Assembly (NCBI RefSeq): GCF_000826685.1
Contig: NZ_JROO01000009.1
Span: forward strand, 186,001-250,000
DNA: 64,000 nt
Reading direction: 5' to 3'
From: Streptomonospora alba
Lineage (GTDB): Bacteria > Actinomycetota > Actinomycetes > Streptosporangiales > Streptosporangiaceae
Of the stretch, positions 8,734 through 17,148 are shown one piece after another. The notes under the pieces are model-generated. The model did not search any database. It saw nothing but the letters and a program-made list of their open reading frames with translations, and was not told the DNA's origin. Position numbers and translations under genes: made by a program. The first letter of the stretch is position 1. Each line of letters starts with the position of its first letter.

Positions 8734-9351
8734 CTACCGCCCCAGGCGCCGGATCAGGCCGATGGCCGCCTCGATGAGCCGGTCGGCCTCTTCCCGGGAG
8801 TCGGCGACCACGATCTCGCGGCGCGCCTCGCCGATGATCGCGGTCAGCACGCTGACGGTGAGGCGTTCCAGTGCGGAGTCGCCGGCCTGAAGCAGCACGG
8901 AGTTCTGGCGCACCCACTCCCTGCTGCCTTCGCGGCGCCGCACGTCGAAGCCGGGCGGCCCGTCGCCGGTGAGCAGCAGCAGACCCACGTCGCGGCGCTG
9001 CCAGGAGTCGTCGAGGAAGGCCCGCGCCCCCGCGATGAACAGTTCGAGCGGATCCTGCTCGCCCTCGGCACGCGCCTGGGCGACGGCGCCGGCGGCCTGC
9101 TCCTCGTCGGTGGCCTGCTGGTCCTCCCACAGGGCCATGAACAGCTCGGTCTTGCCGCCGAAGTGGTGATAGAGGCTGCCGACGCTGGAACCCGCCCGCT
9201 CGACCATGTCGGCGACGGCGGCATCGGCGAAGCCCTTCTCGGCGAAGACCTCGCGGGCGGCCTCCAGCAGGACGCGGCGGGTGTGGGCGGTACGGCTCCA
9301 CTGCCAGGCACCTTCGCGCCCGCCCGTGCGGGTCCCGGTCCTGCGTGCCAT
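8734..9351 (-). CDS. TetR family transcriptional regulator
   Basis: The 205-residue protein has a TetR helix-turn-helix near residues 20-65 (the S-V-G-S-L-Y-H-H-F-G-G-K motif) and a helical ligand-binding C terminus. The start at 9351 gives an ordinary length; the upstream extension is not needed by the family. It lies between the duplicated ABC operon (convergent) and a divergent GlxA-like regulator. Its target is not evident; no palindrome stands out in the 178-bp divergent gap. Confidence 0.85.
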   Translation of the reverse strand: MARRTGTRTGGREGAWQWSRTAHTRRVLLEAAREVFAEKGFADAAVADMVERAGSSVGSLYHHFGGKTELFMALWEDQQATDEEQAAGAVAQARAEGEQDPLELFIAGARAFLDDSWQRRDVGLLLLTGDGPPGFDVRRREGSREWVRQNSVLLQAGDSALERLTVSVLTAIIGEARREIVVADSREEADRLIEAAIGLIRRLGR

Positions 9352-9529
9352 GTGCGCCCTTCCGTCGAGCGGGGCGCAGCGGCCGCCCCGGCCCGGGCTG
9401 TACGCCTCCACGTTAGCGAACCCCGCCCCGGCTTCAGCGCCGCCCGCCGGGGCCCTCTCCGGTACGCGTGGCAGAAAAGGTGGGCAACCTGTCGTTGCAG
9501 ACGCCCGCATTCGCGGCGAGCATGTGGAC

Positions 9530-10513
9530 ATGGCCCCTCCGACGCTGCTCGCCGTGCTCTTCCCACAGGTCCAGAGCCTGGACGTGACAGGCCCCGTGGA
9601 GGTCTTCACCGGCGCGAACAACCTGTGCGCGAGCCGGGGCAGGCCGCGGCCCTACGACGTCCGCACCGCATCCCCGGGCGGCGCGCCGGTGCGCACCTCC
9701 AGCGGGCTGCTGCTGACTCCCGACACCGCCCTGGAATCGGTATCGGAGCCCGGCGTCGTGCTGGTCCCCGGTGGCGAGGGCACCCGGCTGCCCCAGCCCG
9801 AGGTCGTCGCGTGGCTGGCGGAGTGCGCACCGCGTGCCCAGCGGGTGCTGTCGGTGTGCACGGGCGCCTTCCTGCTCGCCGAGGCGGGCCTGCTCGACGG
9901 ACGGCGGGCGACCACCCACTGGGCTCAGTGCGCCGCACTGGCCGAGCGGTTCCCCGGCGTCGACGTGGACCCCGACCCCGTCTACGTGCGCGACGGGAAG
10001 TACGCCACTTCGGCGGGCGTCACCGCCGGCATCGACCTGGCGCTGGCCGTCGTCGAGGAGGACGCCGGTCGCGACGCGGCCCTGGAGATCGCCAGGTACT
10101 TGGTGGTCTTCCTGCGGCGACCCGGCGACCAGGCCCAGTTCAGCAACCAGTTGGCCGCGCAGACCGCCCGACGCGAGCCGCTGCGGGAGATCCAGCAGTG
10201 GATCGTCGAGAACCCCGCCGCCGACCTGTCCGTGGAGGTCCTGGCCGCGCGCGCCAGCCTCTCCCCGCGGCAGTTCGCCCGGGCCTTCGCCGCGGAGGTG
10301 GGCATACCGCCGGGCCGCTACGTCGACCGCACCCGGCTGGAGGCGGCGCGGCGCCTCCTGGAGGACAAGGACGCCGGCGTGGAGGAGACCGCGCAATCGT
10401 GCGGTTTCGGCACTCCCGAAGCCATGCGCCGTGCGTTCCTGCGCACGTTGGGCGTCGGCCCGGCCGAATACCGCCGCCGGTTCCGGCCGCGGCACCCTGC
10501 CGAGGCGGAATGA
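9530..10513 (+). CDS. GlxA-like regulator: DJ-1/PfpI domain plus AraC helix-turn-helix
   Basis: The 327-residue protein joins a DJ-1/PfpI-like domain (about 1-170, with the nucleophile-elbow motif S-V-C-T-G-A) to an AraC-type double HTH (about 215-315, with R-Q-F-A-R-A-F at the first helix and a closing G-x-x-P-x-x-Y-R motif). Such fusions are one-component regulators. ATG 9530 is chosen; GTG 9524 is an alternative two codons earlier. The next gene encodes a stand-alone DJ-1 protein related to its N-terminal domain and may be its regulated partner. Confidence 0.85.
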   Translation: MAPPTLLAVLFPQVQSLDVTGPVEVFTGANNLCASRGRPRPYDVRTASPGGAPVRTSSGLLLTPDTALESVSEPGVVLVPGGEGTRLPQPEVVAWLAECAPRAQRVLSVCTGAFLLAEAGLLDGRRATTHWAQCAALAERFPGVDVDPDPVYVRDGKYATSAGVTAGIDLALAVVEEDAGRDAALEIARYLVVFLRRPGDQAQFSNQLAAQTARREPLREIQQWIVENPAADLSVEVLAARASLSPRQFARAFAAEVGIPPGRYVDRTRLEAARRLLEDKDAGVEETAQSCGFGTPEAMRRAFLRTLGVGPAEYRRRFRPRHPAEAE

Positions 10514-10645
10514 GCCCTCCGGGTGCTCCGCCCCGCTGATTGTCCGGCGCCGATCAGCCCACGCGCCGACCCGCCGAGCCCGACCGGGAACCGTCCGGGC
10601 GCAGTCACGCCCGAGGGCGGGCACACACCGAGGAGAGGAACAGCC

Positions 10646-11299
10646 ATGCGGATCGCCATACTGCTGTACGACGGTTTCACCGCTCTCGACGCCGTGGGCC
10701 CCTACGAAGGCCTGAGCAGGCTGCCCGGGGCGAAGGTGTTTTTCGTCGCCGAGCGCACCGGGCCCGTGCGCGCCGATACCGGATACCTGGACCTGGTCGC
10801 CGACACGGCGATGGACGACGCGCTGGGCGCGGATTCCGCCCCCGACATCCTGCTGGTCCCCGGCGGGCCGGGGCAGGCCGAGCACATGGACGACGCCCGG
10901 ATGCTGGAGTGGATCCGCGCAGCGGACGCTACGAGCACCTGGACGACTTCGGTATGCACCGGCTCGCTGCTGCTGGCCGCCGCCGGCCTCCTCGACGGGC
11001 GCCGCGCGACCTCGCACTGGGCGCTGGTGGACGACCTGCCCGCGTTCGGGGCCCGGCCCGCGGAAGAGCGCGTCGTCTTCGACGGCAAGTACGTCACCGC
11101 CGCCGGAGTGTCCTCGGGCATCGACATGTCGCTGCACCTGATCGCCCGCATCGCCGGAGACGGGCACGCCCAGTTGGTCCAGCTCGTCACGGAGTACGAT
11201 CCCCAGCCCCCGTTCGACGCGGGTGCTCCGCACAAGGCGCCCGATGCGGTGGCGGCCGCGGTCCGCGAGCGGTTGGCAGGCCTCTCCGGGCGGAAGTAG
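10646..11299 (+). CDS. DJ-1/PfpI family protein (isonitrile hydratase-like)
   Basis: The 217-residue protein has the DJ-1 fold with a conserved Glu near residue 20-24 (G-P-Y-E-G), a nucleophile elbow S-V-C-T-G-S and the R-A-T-S-H-W motif found in isonitrile hydratase-like members of this superfamily. The start at ATG 10646 follows GGAGAGGAA. It lies 132 bp after the GlxA-like regulator on the same strand. Cytosolic hydrolase or stress protein are both possible. Confidence 0.8.
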   Translation: MRIAILLYDGFTALDAVGPYEGLSRLPGAKVFFVAERTGPVRADTGYLDLVADTAMDDALGADSAPDILLVPGGPGQAEHMDDARMLEWIRAADATSTWTTSVCTGSLLLAAAGLLDGRRATSHWALVDDLPAFGARPAEERVVFDGKYVTAAGVSSGIDMSLHLIARIAGDGHAQLVQLVTEYDPQPPFDAGAPHKAPDAVAAAVRERLAGLSGRK

Positions 11300-11359
11300 G
11301 AGGGGGCGCTCGGCGGTGCGCCCGGTGCGCGTGTCCACACCGCGTCCCGGAGTCGCCCG

Positions 11360-11397
11360 CCGGGCCGGTCCCGCCGGAAACGGCAGGGCCGACCCGG
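11360..11397. terminator. Hairpin between convergent genes
   Basis: Bases 11360-11375 and 11382-11397 form a 16-bp stem with three G-T or mismatched positions around a 6-nt loop. It sits between the convergent DJ-1 and alcohol dehydrogenase genes and could end both transcripts. Confidence 0.5.
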
Positions 11398-11407
11398 TCC
11401 GATGGCC

Positions 11408-12553
11408 CTAGAGCTCGACTACCTGGCGCACGGCCTCGCCCGAGGCCAGGCGGTCGAATCCCTCGTTGACCTCCTCCAGGCCCAGGCGCCCGGACAGAAG
11501 CTCGGTGACCGGCAGCATGCCGCGCCGGTAGAGGGAGATGTAGGTGGGGATGTCGCGGGCGGGCACCCCCGAGCCGAGGTAGCTGCCGCGCAGGGTGCGC
11601 TCCTGGGCGGCCAGGGTGACCGCCGGGATCGACACGTGCCGGTCGGGGTGGGGCAGCCCGACGGTGACGGTGGTGCCGCCCGGGCGCGTCGCGAGGTAGG
11701 CCTGGGCGAGCACGTCGGGGTTACCGGTGGTGTCGACGATCTTGTCGGCGCCGCCCCCGGTCAGTTCGCGCACGGCCTCCACCGCGTCCGGGCCGCCCTG
11801 CAGCCGGTCGGTGGCGCCCAGCCGCGCCGCCAGATCGCGCTTGGCCTCCACCGGGTCGACACCGATGATCTGTGCCGCACCCGCCACGTTCGTGCCCAGC
11901 AGCGCCGAGAGTCCTACGCCGCCCAGCCCGAACACCGCCACGCGCTCGCCCGGCCGCACCTCGGCGGCCTTGAGCGCGGCGCCGACACCGGTCAGCACCG
12001 CGCATCCGAACAGCGCGGCGACCTCGAAGGGCAGGTCGGAGTCCACGCGCACCGCGGAGTCGGCCGAAACCACCGTGTACTCGGCGAACGCGGAGACGCC
12101 CAGGTGGTGGGCGGGCCGCTCGCCGTCGGGGCCGCGCCAGCGCCGACCGCCGCCCACGAGGTCGCCGGCGTTGTTGGCGGCGGCGCCGCGCACGCACAGC
12201 GCGGGGCGGCCCTCCATGCAGCGGGCGCAGCCGCCGCAGGGGGCGACGAAGTAGAGCACCACGTGGTCGCCGACCGCGAACCGGTCCTGGGCGCCGGGGC
12301 CGCAAGCCACGACCTCGCCCGCGGCCTCGTGGCCCAGCACCATCGGCACCGGGCGCGGACGGTCGCCGTTGACCACAGACAGGTCGGAGTGGCACAGCCC
12401 GGCCGCGCGGACGCGCACCAGCAGTTCGCCGGGGCCGGGCGGGGCGAGTTCGAGTTCGCGCACCCGCAGCGGGCGCGAGCGGGAGTACGGGCCGTCGGCG
12501 CCGATCTCCTCCAGGACGGCGGCGCGCACGGCGGCGGGGGCGGGTGCGTTCAC
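11408..12553 (-). CDS. Zinc-dependent alcohol dehydrogenase (MDR family)
   Basis: The 381-residue protein is a medium-chain dehydrogenase. Catalytic zinc ligands are visible in G-L-C-H-S-D and G-H-E-A-A-G. The structural zinc site C-x2-C-x2-C-x7-C is complete (C-G-G-C-A-R-C-x7-C). The Rossmann motif is G-L-G-G-V-G. The GTG start at 12553 follows GGAGGAG; the longer frame to 12823 would overlap the thioesterase gene. The gene lies 70 bp downstream of a thioesterase on the same strand and may be cotranscribed with it. The substrate (primary alcohol or aldehyde) is not determined by the sequence. Confidence 0.88.
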   Translation of the reverse strand: MNAPAPAAVRAAVLEEIGADGPYSRSRPLRVRELELAPPGPGELLVRVRAAGLCHSDLSVVNGDRPRPVPMVLGHEAAGEVVACGPGAQDRFAVGDHVVLYFVAPCGGCARCMEGRPALCVRGAAANNAGDLVGGGRRWRGPDGERPAHHLGVSAFAEYTVVSADSAVRVDSDLPFEVAALFGCAVLTGVGAALKAAEVRPGERVAVFGLGGVGLSALLGTNVAGAAQIIGVDPVEAKRDLAARLGATDRLQGGPDAVEAVRELTGGGADKIVDTTGNPDVLAQAYLATRPGGTTVTVGLPHPDRHVSIPAVTLAAQERTLRGSYLGSGVPARDIPTYISLYRRGMLPVTELLSGRLGLEEVNEGFDRLASGEAVRQVVEL

Positions 12554-12623
12554 GGGCTCCTCCACTCCACCGGCCGGCTCCGGGCCGACCGGTCCGCAGC
12601 GGCTGTTCTCGGTCGGGCGGCGT

Positions 12624-13121
12624 TCACGTGCCGCTCGTCTGCAGCTTCTCCAGGGCGGTGCGGAGCCGGCCCGCGAGGGGCACCGGCCGGCGGGTCTCGC
12701 GGTCGACGAAGACGTGCACGAACCGTCCTTCGGCCACCTTCGTGCGCCGGTCGCGCCGGTAGAGCCCCACGCGGTAGTGCACCGAGGAGGTGCCCAGGCG
12801 GGCCACCGAGAGCCCGACGGCAAGCACCTCGGGGAACCCGATCTCGGCGGTGTAGGAGCACTGCGACTCCACGCACAGGCCGATGACGTCCCCGCCGCGG
12901 TAGTCCAGGCCGCCCTGCTCGACGAGCCAGGCGTTGATGGCCGTGTCCATGAACGCGTAGTGCACCGTGTTGTTCATGTGGCCGTAGGCGTCGTTGTCGG
13001 CCCACCGCGTGGGGATCTCGGTCCAGTGGGCGTAGTCGGGTCCTTCGGCGCCGCCGGCCCCCGAGCCGTCCGCAGCGTTCTGGGCCGCGTCCACCGGCCA
13101 CCCCCGCATCCATGACGACAT
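12624..13121 (-). CDS. Acyl-CoA thioesterase, hotdog (4HBT) fold
   Basis: The 165-residue protein has the hotdog-fold thioesterase motif R-W-A-D-N-D-x-x-G-H-M-N-N, with the Asp used in 4-hydroxybenzoyl-CoA thioesterase-like enzymes. It should hydrolyse an acyl-CoA in the cytosol. A second in-frame ATG at 13109 is possible. The first ATG lies inside a CATACC-N4-GGTATG palindrome that resembles a TetR-type operator, so a TetR protein may control it and the downstream dehydrogenase. Confidence 0.8.
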   Translation of the reverse strand: MSSWMRGWPVDAAQNAADGSGAGGAEGPDYAHWTEIPTRWADNDAYGHMNNTVHYAFMDTAINAWLVEQGGLDYRGGDVIGLCVESQCSYTAEIGFPEVLAVGLSVARLGTSSVHYRVGLYRRDRRTKVAEGRFVHVFVDRETRRPVPLAGRLRTALEKLQTSGT

Positions 13122-13134
13122 ACCAGTCGGTATG
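13119..13134. promoter_or_regulatory. TetR-type operator candidate
   Basis: CATACC (13119-13124), four bases, then GGTATG (13129-13134) form a perfect 6-bp inverted repeat. It overlaps the proposed start of the thioesterase gene. The A-T-A-C-C/G-G-T-A-T half-sites resemble operators of actinobacterial TetR repressors. Confidence 0.45.
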
Positions 13135-13383
13135 GAGACTACAGGTTTCCGTGCGCCGCCGCTCGCGCGGGGGAACGGGGTGGGCGCACGCGCGCATCCG
13201 CCTCGGCGGAAACGCCCGGTACAACGATCCGTTGTCCGCGCCCTGTGATCCGTTCGCGGGGTCTCCTTTCCCTATTCCGCCGACGCCTGGTATGGCCCCG
13301 GTATTCCCATTCCACCGCTTTCGAGAACGCGTATGCGTGGTGCCTCGTGGTGGCGGCAAGAGGGGATGAGGCAGGATCGGAGT

Positions 13384-14238
13384 ATGAAGATCCTTTGGGT
13401 GTTCGCGCACCCGGAACGGCGCTCCCTCAACGGCTCCCTGATGGACGAGGGACTGGAGCAGTTGACGGAGCTCGGCCACGACTACCGCGTCTCCGACCTG
13501 TACGCGATGGACTTCAAACCGGTCGTCGACGCCGCCGACTTCCGCGGAGTCGGGGGTGCGGGCTGCGACCGGCTGTTCGTCGGCGACGCCCAGGAGCGCG
13601 CTTACCAGGAGCAGCGCCTTGGCGCGGACGTGCGCGGCGAGCAGGAGAAGATCGAATGGGCCGACGTGCTGGTTTTCCACTTCCCGCTGTGGTGGTTCGG
13701 CCCGCCGGCGATTCTCAAGGGCTGGTTCGACCGTGTGCTCGTGCAGGGCTTCGCCTTCGGCCTCAAGGACGAACGCGGCCGCACCCGCCGCTACGGTGAC
13801 GGCGGGCTGGTCGGCAAGCGCGCGCTCATCGTCACCTCGGTGGGGGCGCGCGAGTCCGGGTTCGGACCGCGAGGCGTGCACGGGCAGGCCGAGGAGGTGC
13901 TCTTCCCGCTGCTGCACGGCACTTTCTGGTACACCGGCGCCGCCGCGCTGCCGCCGTTCGTGGTCTACGGCGCCGATCGCGCCGGCAGCGCCGAATTCGA
14001 CGTCCACGCCGCCGAGCTGCGCAAGCGGCTCTCGGAGCTGGACACCGCCGAGCCTCTCGCCTACCGGCACGAGAACAGCGCCGACTACGACGACGACCTC
14101 GTGCTGAGCCCGGAGCTTGCCTCAGGTCGCGCGGGTCTGGGTGTGCACCGGGCCGAGCCCGGTGCACACGGCCGTCTGGAGCCTGCCGAGGCCAAGGACG
14201 GAACCGGCGCTCGCATCCCGGGCCGCCCCGTCGGGTGA
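13384..14238 (+). CDS. NAD(P)H dehydrogenase (quinone), flavodoxin-like fold
   Basis: The 284-residue protein matches the NQO1/MdaB/YwrO family: an N-terminal K-I-L-W-V-F-A-H-P strand and phosphate-binding loop, and a central F-H-F-P-L-W-W-F-G-P-P-A motif that contacts flavin and quinone. It should carry out two-electron reduction of quinones with FAD or FMN. ATG 13384 is chosen; ATG 13366 is possible. About 45 C-terminal residues beyond the usual family length are Gly/Arg/Glu-rich and look unstructured. The gene is monocistronic. Confidence 0.82.
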   Translation: MKILWVFAHPERRSLNGSLMDEGLEQLTELGHDYRVSDLYAMDFKPVVDAADFRGVGGAGCDRLFVGDAQERAYQEQRLGADVRGEQEKIEWADVLVFHFPLWWFGPPAILKGWFDRVLVQGFAFGLKDERGRTRRYGDGGLVGKRALIVTSVGARESGFGPRGVHGQAEEVLFPLLHGTFWYTGAAALPPFVVYGADRAGSAEFDVHAAELRKRLSELDTAEPLAYRHENSADYDDDLVLSPELASGRAGLGVHRAEPGAHGRLEPAEAKDGTGARIPGRPVG

Positions 14239-14398
14239 GGCGGGGCCTTCCGCAGGCGAGGAGCCGCCCAGCCCACGAGGGGCCTCCGGGAACCGTTGGG
14301 GCTCGTCACCCCGGAAGGCCGCGGCGATGGGGTTGTGTCCGCGCGACGCCCGGAGGTTCCTCGGGCCTGGGGCACCCTGCCACGAGGCACCGCCTCGG

Positions 14399-15157
14399 TC
14401 AGCCCCGGCTCCCGTCGAGCAGCTGCCGGAAGAACGCGCGGTAGCCGCGCATGGTGGTGCGCAGATCCTCCGTGCCGGAGTCGGATCGCCCGGACCACTG
14501 CTTCTCAAGCGTCTGCTTGCGGGCGGCGAGCCGCTCGTTGAGCGTGCGCAGCATTTCGTCGACCAACCGGTCGGCGCTGTCGACGGCCGAGCGCGGGTCG
14601 TCGACGAAGTCGCTCTGCACATCCCGCCACCGCTGCTGCAGGTGCTCGGCGTCCTCGGGGGTGAACAGGGCGGCTCCCTGCTCGTCTGCCTCCGCACCGC
14701 CCGCCGCCGGGCGCCCGTCCGCGGGTCCGCGGGCGGACTGGGCGGGTACGGCGGTGGTCGCGCCGGAGGCGCCCGAGGGGCCGGGGGCCTCCGACCCTTC
14801 CGACGTGGTCGGCGCGGAGGACACCGCGGGGGCGGCGGTGCGGGAAGCGCCCGACCCCTCCCCTTCGGCGGTCTCCGAGGCGGCCGAGCCCTGCTTGGGT
14901 CCGGTGGAGGCACGCCCGTCGGGGGAGGTTTCCGCGGGAGATCCGGCTGCGCGGTCCGCCGGCCGGTGCCGGGCGTCGGCACCGCCGCTGCCGACGGCGC
15001 CCGCGGCCCCGGCGGAACCGTCGACCGGCTCGGTCGTCGGCTTGTCGGCTGTGCGGTGCGGTTCCTGTTCGCCGGTACCGGAGCCTGCGGGCTCCGGGCT
15101 GCCGCCGCCGGCGGTATCCGCGGCGGCCTCGTTCTTGCGCTTCAGCGGGTTGTCCAT
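14399..15157 (-). CDS. Low-complexity protein with C-terminal helical domain (paralogue of next gene)
   Basis: The 252-residue protein has about 165 residues of Ala/Gly/Ser/Pro/Glu-rich sequence and then a helical domain of about 85 residues. That domain (R-W-x-x-V-Q-x-x-F-V-D-D-P then a T-E-D-L-R-x-x-M-x-x-Y-R-A-F-F-x-x-L-L ending) closely parallels the end of the protein encoded at 15208-15801, so the two genes are diverged tandem paralogues. There is no membrane helix or signal peptide. The function is unknown. Confidence 0.75.
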   Translation of the reverse strand: MDNPLKRKNEAAADTAGGGSPEPAGSGTGEQEPHRTADKPTTEPVDGSAGAAGAVGSGGADARHRPADRAAGSPAETSPDGRASTGPKQGSAASETAEGEGSGASRTAAPAVSSAPTTSEGSEAPGPSGASGATTAVPAQSARGPADGRPAAGGAEADEQGAALFTPEDAEHLQQRWRDVQSDFVDDPRSAVDSADRLVDEMLRTLNERLAARKQTLEKQWSGRSDSGTEDLRTTMRGYRAFFRQLLDGSRG

Positions 15158-15207
15158 GGTGGGACTCCCTTCAGCGGGGCGCGCTGCGCCCGTGCGGCTT
15201 CGACTGG

Positions 15208-15801
15208 TCAGCGGGCGGCGGTGCCGCCGCGATCGGCGGGGCCGGACTCATCGTGGGCGGACCCGCTGCCGAGTAGTTCGTTGAACAGCGCGCGGTAGTG
15301 CATCGTCGCGGCGCGCAGGTCCTCGGTGGTGGCTTCGCCGGCGGCGCTGCGCTCGCTGATGGCGCGGGCCTCGCGATAGCGGTCGAGAGTGCCGGCGTGC
15401 TCGACCGAGAGGTCGGTGATGCGCTGGTCGTCGTCCTCGGTGGGGTATCCGCGGTCGGCCATGAGCCGCGCTAGGAGCTCGTGCCCCTCGCGCACGGCCT
15501 CGCCCGGCGAGTCGACGAACCGCTCCTGGATGCGTTCCCAATCCGCCTCGTACTGTCGGCGGGAGGCGTCGGAAAGGGGCGTCAGCTGCAGCTTGGCGTG
15601 GCGCTTCTCGCGCTCGGCGAGATCGCGCTCCGCCGCGCGGCGGTCGCCGTGCTTCTCGACAGCGCGGTCGTACTCGGGGCCGAAGCGCGAGCGCAGTCGG
15701 CGCCTGCGCTGCCACGGCACTGCGAACGCCGCTCCCGCGGCCACGACGGCGGCCAGCGCGACGACAACGACGACGATGACGATTATCAGGCCGGTGTCCA
15801 T
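15208..15801 (-). CDS. Membrane-anchored helical protein (paralogue of previous gene)
   Basis: The 197-residue protein starts at ATG 15801 behind AGGAGG. One N-terminal membrane helix of Ile/Val (about residues 4-28) is followed by a basic stretch and a long charged helix. It ends in the W-E-R-I-Q-E-R-F-V-D-S-P / T-E-D-L-R-A-A-T-M-H-Y-R-A-L-F-N-E-L-L domain shared with the gene 51 bp downstream. Such proteins are common in Actinobacteria without a known role. The pair looks like one membrane-bound and one soluble form of the same domain. Confidence 0.8.
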   Translation of the reverse strand: MDTGLIIVIVVVVVALAAVVAAGAAFAVPWQRRRRLRSRFGPEYDRAVEKHGDRRAAERDLAEREKRHAKLQLTPLSDASRRQYEADWERIQERFVDSPGEAVREGHELLARLMADRGYPTEDDDQRITDLSVEHAGTLDRYREARAISERSAAGEATTEDLRAATMHYRALFNELLGSGSAHDESGPADRGGTAAR

Positions 15802-16033
15802 GTCGATCGGCCTCCTCGTTCCGGTTCGGTCCCCGCATCGAGCGGGGCCCACTGCGGCTTCACCGCACGGCTACCCGACCAGAGCCGGGTAAACCGGCGA
15901 CAATCCTCCGGTCAAGGGGGATCGGGAGATCGGCATGCTTACCTGGACTGATAAGGCGGTCGCGGACGGCGGATCCGCGCCGGGGCGAGGGCGGCCGGGT
16001 ACCTACCGTGCCGAGCGGCGGTGAACCGACGCG

Positions 16034-16069
16034 CGGGCCCGGTCGCGGAGCGCTCCGCGACCGGGCCCG
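16034..16069 (-). terminator. Long perfect palindrome ending the sugar importer operon
   Basis: An 18-bp arm (16034-16051) is exactly complementary to 16052-16069, starting CGGGCCCGGTCGCGGAGC. It lies 27 bp beyond the stop of the last permease gene. As RNA it would form a very stable hairpin, so a terminator role is likely. Confidence 0.75.
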
Positions 16070-16095
16070 GCGGCGCCTCGGCGGGCCCCGCGTGC

Positions 16096-17148
16096 TCAGT
16101 TCCCCTCGCGCCGCCTGCTCAGGTAGTTCTGCGCCAGCACCACGGTGATCAGGAACGATCCGCTGACCACTTGCTGGAAGGCCGAACTCAACCCGCCGAT
16201 CCCGTTGATGATGTTCTGGATGACGTTCAGCAGCAGTACTCCCACCAGCGACCCCGAGACGAAGCCGTAGCCGCCGGCCAGCAGGGTGCCGCCGATGACG
16301 ACCGCCGAGATCGCGTCCAGCTCGATGCCGATTCCGAAGATGGTCACCCCCGACCCCAGCCACACCGCGTTCAGCGCCCCGGCCAGTCCGGCCAGCAGGC
16401 CCGAGAGCGAATAGGCGGAGATCTTGGTGCGCGCCACGGGAACCCCCATCAGCGCGGCCGCGTCCTCGTTGCCGCCGACGGCGTAGAGGTTCTGGCCCCA
16501 TCCGGTGCGGCGCAGCGCCACCCCGCCCACGGCGAACAGCACGAGCACCAGCAGCACCGGGTAGCCGATGCCCAGGAAGCGCTCCTGCACCATCGGGGTG
16601 AGGGCGAGCCCGTCGGGAACGACGTAGGTTTCGCTGCCCTCGTCGGATACGGCCAGCATCAGTCCCCAGGCGCCCAGCATCGTCGCCAGCGTGACGATGA
16701 ACGGCGCAAGCCGTGCCTTGGCGATGAGCACTCCGTTGAGCGCGCCGATCAGCCCGCACACCCCCAGCGGCAGAGCGAGCGCGGCCAGGCTGCCGTACTG
16801 CGACGCCCACGCGGCCAGCACACCGGCCAGCGCGAACACCGTGCCCACCGACAGGTCGATGCCGCCGGTGATGATCACGAACGTCATGCCAAGGGCGATG
16901 ATGGCGGGGAACGCCGCGCCGACGGCGATGTGGTTGAGGTTGCCCACGCTGAAGAAGCCGTCGATCGTCAGCGCCGCGACCGCCAGTACGGCCGCCAGGA
17001 CCACAAGCGCGCCGTGCCGCTGGACGAACTCGGCGGCCGAACCGTCGCCCCCTCCCGCGCCGAACGGCCCGCGGACGCCGCCTTTCCGGCCCGGCCCGCC
17101 GCCGGGGAGCCCGGTTGCGGACGCGGCCGTGCTCTTCACCGCGGTCAT
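16096..17148 (-). CDS. Sugar ABC permease, YjfF/RbsC-like
   Basis: The 350-residue protein has 9-10 membrane helices and the conserved I-I-T-G-G-I-D-L-S-V-G segment of BPD_transp_2 (RbsC-type) sugar permeases. It should form the channel of a monosaccharide importer together with the permease at 17145-18107. The start at ATG 17148 overlaps the upstream stop as ATGA, which supports it. The N-terminal 40 residues are a Gly-rich cytoplasmic tail. It is the last gene of the importer operon and corresponds in position to E. coli yjfF. Confidence 0.88.
   Translation of the reverse strand: MTAVKSTAASATGLPGGGPGRKGGVRGPFGAGGGDGSAAEFVQRHGALVVLAAVLAVAALTIDGFFSVGNLNHIAVGAAFPAIIALGMTFVIITGGIDLSVGTVFALAGVLAAWASQYGSLAALALPLGVCGLIGALNGVLIAKARLAPFIVTLATMLGAWGLMLAVSDEGSETYVVPDGLALTPMVQERFLGIGYPVLLVLVLFAVGGVALRRTGWGQNLYAVGGNEDAAALMGVPVARTKISAYSLSGLLAGLAGALNAVWLGSGVTIFGIGIELDAISAVVIGGTLLAGGYGFVSGSLVGVLLLNVIQNIINGIGGLSSAFQQVVSGSFLITVVLAQNYLSRRREGN

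Noticed and set aside
7697-9301. 534-codon minus-strand open frame opposite the second permease
   Set aside because: It is Ser/Thr/Arg-rich antisense sequence overlapping two well-supported genes.
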